A stretch of DNA of 64,000 bases from JANXQG01 sp963824275. Lineage in GTDB: Bacteria > Planctomycetota > Planctomycetia > Pirellulales > Thermoguttaceae. Position numbers and translations under genes: made by a program. Location of the stretch: NCBI GenBank assembly GCA_963824275.1, contig CAWGOT010000015.1, positions 248,001 through 312,000 on the forward strand, in the 5' to 3' direction. The first letter of the stretch is position 1. Each line of letters begins with the position of its first letter. Positions 57,338-64,000 of the stretch are shown one piece after another. The notes beneath the pieces are model-generated. The model worked only from the letters and a program-made list of their open reading frames with translations, made no database searches and was not told where the DNA came from.

Positions 57338-59284
57338 ATGAACGAACTGCTTGATTCCGGCCAACCGTCTCTCTACGAGGTCATCACTGCCGGCCCGGGG
57401 CCGCAGGGAAAGCTGCCGCTGACCGATGACCTGCTCCGCAATCAGCCGAGCGGACACGCCTTCGGCATGTCGCAGGACGTAGGCATGGGCTGGACGGCAT
57501 CCGCGGTTGGCGGCCCGCAGTATGTCTTGTTGAGCACGCTGGGCGGCGTCCGTGCGGACAACGGCGAGCCCATTGCCTTGGGCTACCACACGGGCCATTG
57601 GGAACTGGTCCTGGCCCTGAAGGCCGCAGCCGAGGAAATCAAGAAAGCGGGAGGCATCCCGTACGCCGGCCATTGCACCGACCCGTGCGACGGCCGCACC
57701 CAAGGCACGAGCGGCATGTTCGACTCCCTGGCCTACCGCAACGACGCCGCCTCCGTGCTCCGCCGCCTGGCGCGTTCCATCCCCAAGGCCCAGGGTGTGC
57801 TGGGAGTGGCCACCTGCGACAAAGGGCTGCCGGCAATGATGATGGCCCTGGCCGGCCTCCGCGACATCCCCGCCGTGCTCATCCCCGGCGGCGTCATGCT
57901 GCCGGTCAGCGAGGGCGAAGACACGGCCGAGATTCAATCGATCGGCGTGCGTTACGCCAACGGCGAGATCACGCTCGAGGAGGCGGCCCTGAGGAGCTGC
58001 CATAGCTGCGCTTCGGGCGGAGGCGGCTGCCATTTCCTGGGCACGGCCGCCACGGCGCAGGTCGTGGGAGAAGCCCTAGGGCTGGCGTTGCCCCACGCCG
58101 CGCTGGCGCCCTCGGCGCAACCGATCTGGCTGGACATGGCCCGGCGGAGCGCCAAAGCCCTGATGGCCATGCGCGAGCGGGGCCTGAAAATCCGCGACAT
58201 CCTCACGGAGGCCTCCGTCCGCAACGCCATGACCGTCTTTGCCGCGTTCGGCGGATCGACCAACCTCGTGCTCCATCTGCCGGCCATCGCCTACTCCGCG
58301 TCGTTGCCGCGTCCGACGCTGGAAGATTGGGTGGCGGTCAACGGCCGCGTGCCGCGCTTGGTCTCCGTGCTGCCCAATGGGCCGGTGAACCACTCGACGT
58401 TGCGGGTCTACCTGGCGGGCGGCGTTCCCGAAGTCATGCTCCATCTGCGAGACCTGGGCCTGCTGGAACTGGAGGCCCTGACGATCAGCGGCCAGTCGCT
58501 GGGTGAAGTGCTGTCGTGGTGGGAGAAGTCCGAGCGTCGCATGGCCGTCCGACAGCGGCTCCGGGATCGCGATGGCGTCGAGCCGGATGAGGTCATCCTG
58601 TCGCCGGCCCGGGCGCGGGAGTTGGGAGTCACAAGCACAATCAGTTTTCCCCGCGGCAACCTCGCGCCCGGCGGTTCGATCATTAAGAGCACGGCCATCG
58701 ATCCGCGGGTCCTCGACGCGGACGGCGTCTATCGCAAGACGGGTCCCGCGCGGGTCTTCATGCGCGAGAAGGACGCGATTGCCGCGTTCAAGGGGCAAGG
58801 TCCCAAACCGCTGCGGCCCGGCGACGTGCTGGTGCTCATGGGGCGCGGACCTGCCGGGTCGGGCATGGAGGAGGTCTTTCAACTCACCGCCGCACTGAAG
58901 TACCTGTCGTGGGGCCGTGAGGTGGCGGTCCTCACCGACGCCCGCTTCTCCGGCGTCAGCACCGGGGCCTGCATCGGCTGGGTGACCCCCGAGGCGCTGG
59001 CCGGCGGTCCGTTGGGCAAAGTTCGCGACGGGGACCAGATTCGCATTGTCATCGATCGCCATCGCCTTGAGGGCAGCGTCGATTTGATTGGCGATGCGCA
59101 GCGCCTTTTCAGCCCTGAAGAGGCAGCAAGTGTCTTGCAGCAACGGACGTTTCCGCCCGAACTCACTCCCGACCCAGCCTTGCCCTCCGATACGCGTCTG
59201 TGGGCCGCGCTGCAAAGGGCCAGCGGTGGGCCCTGGGGCGGCTGCGTTTTCGACGTCGATCGGATTGTCGAGAAGCTCGGCTAA
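57338..59284 (+). CDS. yjhG: YjhG/YagF-type dehydratase (IlvD/Edd family, probable D-xylonate dehydratase)
   Basis: 648 residues, start MNELLDSGQPSLYEVITAGP 10 nt after the DUF1559 stop. Length and sequence follow the E. coli YjhG/YagF group throughout: GMSQDVGMGWTASAVGGPQY, TDPCDGRTQGTSGMFDSLAY, GVATCDKGLPAMMMALAGL, CASGGGGCHFLGTAATAQVV, AFGGSTNLVLHLPAIAY, STISFPRGNLAPGGSIIKST and LTDARFSGVSTGACIGWVTP. Cys in DPCDG, ATCDKG and GGGCHF are the expected Fe-S ligands. These enzymes dehydrate sugar acids such as D-xylonate to 2-keto-3-deoxy acids in the cytosol. Frame intact. Confidence 0.85.
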   Translation: MNELLDSGQPSLYEVITAGPGPQGKLPLTDDLLRNQPSGHAFGMSQDVGMGWTASAVGGPQYVLLSTLGGVRADNGEPIALGYHTGHWELVLALKAAAEEIKKAGGIPYAGHCTDPCDGRTQGTSGMFDSLAYRNDAASVLRRLARSIPKAQGVLGVATCDKGLPAMMMALAGLRDIPAVLIPGGVMLPVSEGEDTAEIQSIGVRYANGEITLEEAALRSCHSCASGGGGCHFLGTAATAQVVGEALGLALPHAALAPSAQPIWLDMARRSAKALMAMRERGLKIRDILTEASVRNAMTVFAAFGGSTNLVLHLPAIAYSASLPRPTLEDWVAVNGRVPRLVSVLPNGPVNHSTLRVYLAGGVPEVMLHLRDLGLLELEALTISGQSLGEVLSWWEKSERRMAVRQRLRDRDGVEPDEVILSPARARELGVTSTISFPRGNLAPGGSIIKSTAIDPRVLDADGVYRKTGPARVFMREKDAIAAFKGQGPKPLRPGDVLVLMGRGPAGSGMEEVFQLTAALKYLSWGREVAVLTDARFSGVSTGACIGWVTPEALAGGPLGKVRDGDQIRIVIDRHRLEGSVDLIGDAQRLFSPEEAASVLQQRTFPPELTPDPALPSDTRLWAALQRASGGPWGGCVFDVDRIVEKLG

Positions 59285-59441
59285 GGTGGTCCGCTTCAGA
59301 AATAATGTCAGGGTCGCATGGATTTGGCCGGTACCCGGGCACCATGTACCCAGGGTCGGCTTGCGAGCACGGCCCACCCTGCAAACCTGACTACACCGTC
59401 CGCCTGCTGATAGCGTAGAATATATCAGCAGGAAGGTGTCC

Positions 59442-62400
59442 ATGGTTCTTGTTCTCGATCAGTTCATCCGCAGTTTGCGCGACAGCCGGTTGATTCCGGT
59501 TGAGGAGCTTGTATCGCTCGAAAAAGCCCTGCAAGGGTCGAAAACGCCGCATACCGTGGAAGACGTGGCAAAACTGCTGGTCCAAAGCGGCAAGCTGACC
59601 GAGTTTCAGGCCGCCGCCATCAGCCAGGGTCAGCCGCAGAGGCTGATCCTGGGCGAGTATGTCCTCATAAATATCCTGGGCAAGGGCGGGATGGGTGTTG
59701 TCTACCGGGCTCGGCACCGGATCATGGATCGCGTCGTGGCCTTGAAGACGCTCCCCCCGGCCACGATCAAGCCGGACTCGGTGCAGCGTTTCTATCGCGA
59801 GGTGAAGGCGGCGGCACGCCTCTCGCACCCCAATATCGTCACGGCCTTCGACGCGGGCGAGCATGCCGGAACGCATTACCTGGTCATGGAATATGTCGTC
59901 GGCCGAGACCTCTCGGCAATCGTGAAGCAGAAAGGGCCGCTGCCGTTGCGGCAGGCGATTGACTATATGCAACAGGCGGCCCGCGGGCTGGCGTTTGCCC
60001 ACGCGCATGGCGTCGTCCACCGCGATGTCAAGCCGAGCAACCTGCTGCTGAACCAGGAGGGCGTGGTCAAGATCCTCGACATGGGCCTGGCACGGCTGAG
60101 CGAGAACCTCGCCGGCGGACCCGAGGCCATGGAACTGACCGGGACCGGCCAGATCCTGGGAACGGTCGATTACATGTCGCCGGAGCAGGCCGAGGACGTC
60201 CGTTCGGCCGATCAGCGTTCCGACATCTACAGTCTGGGTTGCACGCTGTTCTACTTGCTGACGCGCCGGGCAGCGTACGGAGGCGAGACGATCGTGAAGC
60301 GGATCCTGGCCCACCGCGACGAGCCGATTCCTTCCGTGATGGAGATTCGCCCCGATTGCCCTGAGAGGCTCGACGCCGCGATCCGGCGGATGCTGGCGAA
60401 GCGGCCGGAGGAGCGGCCGCAGAGCATGGCCGAGGTCCTGGTCGAACTGGAAGGCTGCCTGGCCAAGCCCAACGCGGCGCCGCCGCTGGTCGCCCAGCGT
60501 CCTGACCAATCGATCTCTGCCGGCAACTGGCTGGATGACATGCCACCCGATCGCGCGGTGCCCAGTACGGAAGACTCGCAGGTCCAGGAAGCGACGCTCA
60601 GTTCCGGGCCGGCGGAAGACTCGCCGCTGCCTCCGCCAAAAACCATCGCCGGTGGGGCTGCCACGGGGCACTCGCAGCCGCAAGCGCATGGCGCCGGGCC
60701 AAAGGAACCGGCGCCGACCGCGCGTGGCGGAATTACGTGGAAGATCATCGCCGCCGCAACGACGGCCGCACTGCTTGCCGTGGCAACGGTGACGGCGTTC
60801 ATCTTCCGTTTGCCCGGCAGTGACCCGGCGGCCGGAATCGATTCGGCCGCCAATCCCAAAGCCAGCGGGGCTCTGGCGCAAGACGATGCCAAAAATAGTG
60901 CTTCGGGCAAGCCGGCGCCCACACCCAATCGGCCCCAGGGCTCCGCATGGGACGAGGCCTGGGCCGAGACCCAAGGGCGGGCCGATCGCCTGATAGCCCA
61001 GCGGCAGTACGCCAAGGCGATCCGGGAGTACTCGACCCTGGCCGGCCGTTTCCGGGATGCGGCAGCCCAGCAGCGCTGCAACGAGGCAATCCACCACCTC
61101 CAGGCTGAGGCCGACACGGCGCTGCAGAAGGTGGAGAGCACGGCCCGCCAGCATCTTGCCCAGCGGCAGTTCGTCCAAGCGCGGGCCGCCCTGCAGCCGG
61201 CGCTGGCCACCTTTGGCCCGCTCCCTGCGGTTGCCCGGGCCAGGAAGCTGCTGGATGAGATTGACGCGGCAGAGAAGCAGGCCCAGTCGGCGGCCGTCAA
61301 GCCGCCGGTGACGACGGCCGTCTTGCCCGCCCTGCTCAAGCAGCGCGAACTCAACGCAACCTTCACCGCGGAGATGGCGGCGGTCGAACGCCGCGTGGCG
61401 GTCTGGGATTTTCAGGGAGCGATCCGGGAGTCGGAAAACGTGAACTTCGACTCGCCCGAACTGACCGCTCGCCTGGCTTCCCGTCGCGAACAGATTGGGC
61501 GGATGGCCGACCTGAAGGGCCGCATCATCGACGCCATCAATCGGGCCAATCCACACCTGATGAAGGCCGACCTGATGCTGCGAGGAATCAACGGCGCGAT
61601 CGACAATGCCGACGGCGAAGGAATCACGGCCACGCTGCTCAACGGCAGGCAGGAATCGGTCACCTGGTCCGATTTGGGGCCGAAGGCCACGACCAATCTT
61701 CTCGACTATAGCGTGCGGCGTGAGAACGCGGGCGATTGGCTGGCAGCCGGCCTGCTTTCTCTGAAGATCCAGGATGCCCAGACCGCCGAGCAGGATTTCG
61801 ACAAGGCACGCTCGCTGGGCGCCGACATCGCAACTTACCAGGCCGTGTTGGCGGAGCGGGAGCTTGACGCGATCCGAGAGCTGCTTGCCAAGCACAAGTA
61901 TCCGGAAAGCGTGTCGCTTCTGGCGGCGGTTGAAACGAAGTACGGCAAGATCCCCTGGTTCAAAGCCAACCAACTCGAACTCGACGCTGCGGCGAAGGAG
62001 GCCAGGCGGGGATTGCGCGAGAAGGACGCCGAAGCCCTCTACGCCCAGGCGGCAGGGCTGCTTCACAGCGGCGACTTGTACGAACTCAAGGCGCTCGTCG
62101 GGCAGTTCGAGGCCAAGTATGCCGACAGCGACGTGGCCGCCGATCCGCAGCGCAAGCCGTCGTGGGACGAGTTGCGGAAAGCGGTTGTCGATCTCGGTCC
62201 TCTGGTCCGAGTGCGGAGGGACGGCAAGGGCGACGCCACAACCATCCAGGAGGCCGTCGCCGGCGCGGGGCGGAACGCCATGATTCAAATCGAAGACAGC
62301 GGGCCGTGGAACGAGGCGATCGTCGTTCCCGCCGAGAAGGAAGGGCTGACGATTCGCGGCAAGAAGGGCCTCTTGCCCGTCATTACCGCGTCGAGCGGCC

Positions 62401-63074
62401 AGAGCTACGCCGAGAACTTGCTCGTGCAGTCGCCGCAATTATCCTTGGAAAGGCTGGTCATCGTCCGTGCCGATTCGGGCTCGCTGGGGGCGGCGATCAC
62501 GGCGGGCAAGGCCGCGGTGTCGCTACGTGGGGTGGTCGTGTACGGCCAGGTGCTCGCAGGCAGGCTCGACGCCCACGAGAGCGTGTGCGTAGCCGGAGTC
62601 CGCGCCCAGCAAGGGACCATCGCCAGGAATTGCGTGTTTTTTGGGCACGCCTCGTTTGGTCCGGCGAGCATGCTGGAGAACGTCCTGGTCTGCAACGGCG
62701 GCGCGGACTGCGGCGCGGGTTCGCGCTTGCGGCATTGTACGATCGTTGGGCCTCTTCGCATGCTGGGCCTGTCGAGCACGATCACCGACAGCATCGTCAC
62801 GGCGATCAACACGCCCAACGAAGGCCATACGATCGAACATTGCGACATCTTCGGCGAGAATGCAAACCCCAACCAGGCAACTCCTGGCAAGGGCTGCATC
62901 AAGGCGCTGCCGCCGTTTGTCGAGGCGAAGACGTTCGATTACAGGCTGCAGGCAGGCAGTCCTTGCCGCAAGGCGGCGTCCGACGGCAGCGACATGGGAT
63001 TCGCTTACCCCTTTGAGATTCAAGCCTTGCTCAAGGTGGCCACCGATCTGCGGAATCGGGGCCAAGGCAAATAG
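59442..63074 (+). CDS. Ser/Thr protein kinase with C-terminal beta-helix-like domain
   Basis: 1210 residues; GGAAGG lies 5 nt before ATG 59442. Kinase domain about 70-340: GKGGMGVV (80-87), VALK (Lys 102), HRDVKPSN (193-200), DMG instead of DFG (213-215), GTVDYMSPEQA. A Pro-rich linker, one membrane helix (IIAAATTAALLAVATVTAFI), Ala/Gln-rich helical repeats (QRQYAKAIREYSTLAGRFRD), then from about 920 a right-handed beta-helix-like region (GDATTIQEAVAGAGRNAMIQ, GLTIRGKKGLLPVITASSGQ, GPLRMLGLSSTITDSIVTAI). The extracytoplasmic part may sense glycans. Frame intact over 3.6 kb. Confidence 0.85.
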   Translation: MVLVLDQFIRSLRDSRLIPVEELVSLEKALQGSKTPHTVEDVAKLLVQSGKLTEFQAAAISQGQPQRLILGEYVLINILGKGGMGVVYRARHRIMDRVVALKTLPPATIKPDSVQRFYREVKAAARLSHPNIVTAFDAGEHAGTHYLVMEYVVGRDLSAIVKQKGPLPLRQAIDYMQQAARGLAFAHAHGVVHRDVKPSNLLLNQEGVVKILDMGLARLSENLAGGPEAMELTGTGQILGTVDYMSPEQAEDVRSADQRSDIYSLGCTLFYLLTRRAAYGGETIVKRILAHRDEPIPSVMEIRPDCPERLDAAIRRMLAKRPEERPQSMAEVLVELEGCLAKPNAAPPLVAQRPDQSISAGNWLDDMPPDRAVPSTEDSQVQEATLSSGPAEDSPLPPPKTIAGGAATGHSQPQAHGAGPKEPAPTARGGITWKIIAAATTAALLAVATVTAFIFRLPGSDPAAGIDSAANPKASGALAQDDAKNSASGKPAPTPNRPQGSAWDEAWAETQGRADRLIAQRQYAKAIREYSTLAGRFRDAAAQQRCNEAIHHLQAEADTALQKVESTARQHLAQRQFVQARAALQPALATFGPLPAVARARKLLDEIDAAEKQAQSAAVKPPVTTAVLPALLKQRELNATFTAEMAAVERRVAVWDFQGAIRESENVNFDSPELTARLASRREQIGRMADLKGRIIDAINRANPHLMKADLMLRGINGAIDNADGEGITATLLNGRQESVTWSDLGPKATTNLLDYSVRRENAGDWLAAGLLSLKIQDAQTAEQDFDKARSLGADIATYQAVLAERELDAIRELLAKHKYPESVSLLAAVETKYGKIPWFKANQLELDAAAKEARRGLREKDAEALYAQAAGLLHSGDLYELKALVGQFEAKYADSDVAADPQRKPSWDELRKAVVDLGPLVRVRRDGKGDATTIQEAVAGAGRNAMIQIEDSGPWNEAIVVPAEKEGLTIRGKKGLLPVITASSGQSYAENLLVQSPQLSLERLVIVRADSGSLGAAITAGKAAVSLRGVVVYGQVLAGRLDAHESVCVAGVRAQQGTIARNCVFFGHASFGPASMLENVLVCNGGADCGAGSRLRHCTIVGPLRMLGLSSTITDSIVTAINTPNEGHTIEHCDIFGENANPNQATPGKGCIKALPPFVEAKTFDYRLQAGSPCRKAASDGSDMGFAYPFEIQALLKVATDLRNRGQGK

Positions 63075-63077
63075 GTC

Positions 63078-63752
63078 TCACGGAGCGTTGCCTACCGTAC
63101 TTCCCGGCAAGAACTGCGGGGCGCTGACGCCCATCGAGACGTAGATGCTCATCAGCCCCTCGACGCTCACGTCGGTCGGCTGGATCATCTCGACAGGTAT
63201 GAAGAACAACCCTCCACCGACCGGCACGGGGGCCGTGGGCACGATGACAATGTAGAAGTCACGCCCATTGATGCAGAACTTCTCCGGCGAGACCAGCAGG
63301 GCGAGAATCCCGGCGCCGGTCTTTTCGCCAAAGAAGCAGAAGACGGCCTTCATCCCTTGCAGCTTCTCGGGGTCTTTCTTTTCAAAAAGTGTGACGAGTT
63401 GCTTCGAGGTGCCATAAATGCTATTGACGATGGGAATCCGCTGCATGGTTGCATCCATTAGTCGTTGCACGAGGTTCTTTGCCCCGGCCTCGACGAAGAT
63501 GCCGATCAACAGCACGCCGCCCAGCACCAGCAGCCCGCCGACCGCGTAGGCAAGCGTATCGCTGGTAACGAACTGGAGCCCCAGGCGAGTCAGTCCGTCG
63601 CCGATCAGCGTGCGCGGTCCAAGAATCTGACGGACGAAGCCTGCCGCCCAGGCGATGATGGACACGGTAATGACCACCGGCAGGACCGCGAGAATCCCTG
63701 CCAGGAAGACTTGGAGAAAGCGGCGGAGATTATTTGAAACGAGTCTCTTCAT
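63078..63752 (-). CDS. DUF502 family membrane protein
   Basis: 224 residues: FLQVFLAGILAVLPVVITVS and AVGGLLVLGGVLLIGIFVEA are the two membrane segments. The conserved block RIPIVNSIYGTSKQLVTLFE and FYIVIVPTAPVPVGGGLFFI (PTAP-P-GG motif) identify DUF502. Function unknown. Convergent with the kinase gene (3-nt gap). Confidence 0.85.
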   Translation of the reverse strand: MKRLVSNNLRRFLQVFLAGILAVLPVVITVSIIAWAAGFVRQILGPRTLIGDGLTRLGLQFVTSDTLAYAVGGLLVLGGVLLIGIFVEAGAKNLVQRLMDATMQRIPIVNSIYGTSKQLVTLFEKKDPEKLQGMKAVFCFFGEKTGAGILALLVSPEKFCINGRDFYIVIVPTAPVPVGGGLFFIPVEMIQPTDVSVEGLMSIYVSMGVSAPQFLPGSTVGNAP

Positions 63753-63772
63753 ACGGTTTCAACCGGTTTAGC

Positions 63773-64000
63773 TTACGGGTCCCGCGCCCACTCAACCGCC
63801 TGCTGAAAGTCGCCGCCCAGCAAACAGCACACCGCCAGCAAGCGCCGCGAATCGGCGGCGGGCTGGAGCGCATAACAGGCCCGCACCGCGCGCTGCGCCT
63901 GGGCCCACCGGCCGTCGCGAAGATCGAGCAGGGCCTGCCGCCGCGCCTGGCGGCAGGCCGCGTCGGCCCGGCGCAGGAGGGACAGATCGCAACGGCAGCG
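63773..64000 (-). CDS. C-terminal part of a TPR-like protein, cut by the window edge
   Basis: 75 codons open to the right edge, ending at TAA 63773-63775. Reads RADAACRQARRQALLDLRDG, RWAQAQRAVRACYALQPAAD, SRRLLAVCCLLGGDFQQAVE, WARDP, an alpha-helical repeat pattern like planctomycete TPR/DnaJ-type proteins. It ends 21 nt before the DUF502 start, so probably one transcript. Confidence 0.5.
   Translation of the reverse strand, partial: RCRCDLSLLRRADAACRQARRQALLDLRDGRWAQAQRAVRACYALQPAADSRRLLAVCCLLGGDFQQAVEWARDP

Noticed and set aside
59391..62438. A 1015-codon open frame on the minus strand
   Set aside because: It is the exact antisense of the intact kinase 59442-63074, has low-complexity Arg/Leu/Gly content and no recognisable domain; typical of GC-rich DNA.

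Overview
The window looks like a Planctomycetes chromosome (Pirellulales-like; inferred from gene content, not from a marker gene). It is GC-rich and carries several lineage hallmarks: DUF1559 prepilin-like proteins with an H-x9-DG motif, zinc-ribbon membrane proteins, large Ser/Thr kinases with C-terminal add-on domains, PEP-CTERM surface proteins built of glycine/serine-rich repeats, a DUF11 secreted protein, Tat-exported Gfo/Idh/MocA oxidoreductases and many short palindromic repeats.

Layout. 1-1800: remnants of a polymorphic-toxin locus on the minus strand, with two toxin C-terminal tails each followed by a probable immunity gene. 1764-8627: a pile-up of mobile DNA (a RAYT element, an IS630 element flanked by TA, and a group II intron whose reverse transcriptase is split by an ISAs1-type element with a 10-bp target duplication). 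These sit around the remains of a glycan locus (GT9-like fragment, DUF6165, GT25) at 2874-10013. 10927-14142: a GH97 glycosidase fused to an alginate-lyase-like domain. 14298-20677: an IF3-N/SUKH fusion, an HD phosphohydrolase, zinc-ribbon proteins and a double-parvulin isomerase. 20850-25069: a membrane TPR glycosyltransferase-like protein and a GH13 glycosidase. 25073-31140: small membrane proteins, HicBA, a DUF11 operon, and an IS66 remnant beside a truncated kinase copy. 31211-34621: a kinase fused to an FGE-sulfatase domain. 35050-43176: two giant PEP-CTERM proteins. 43282-50978: a PhnD-like binding protein, DUF6504, a pseudopilin, a secreted Cys-rich repeat protein, a two-gene 2-oxoacid dehydrogenase/lipoyl-KASIII operon, tRNA-Asn and small genes. 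51122-64000: a membrane protein, a broken beta-lactamase, phosphofructokinase, an oxidoreductase, a DUF1559 protein, a YjhG-type dehydratase, a second large kinase, DUF502 and a partial gene at the edge.

Two themes cross the window. First, at least 20 otherwise well-conserved genes or elements carry single frameshifts, several in homopolymers and one provable against its own tandem copies. This points to uncorrected indels in the sequence rather than mass gene decay, so these genes are annotated across the shift. Second, palindromic repeats lie inside reading frames and are translated as linkers (GH97/lyase, the fused E1, the TPR glycosyltransferase, the GT25 tail).

Most interesting functionally are the fused E1-alpha/beta gene followed by a lipoyl-domain/ketoacyl-synthase III fusion, which could be a compact acyl-starter machine, and the IF3-N/SUKH fusion.
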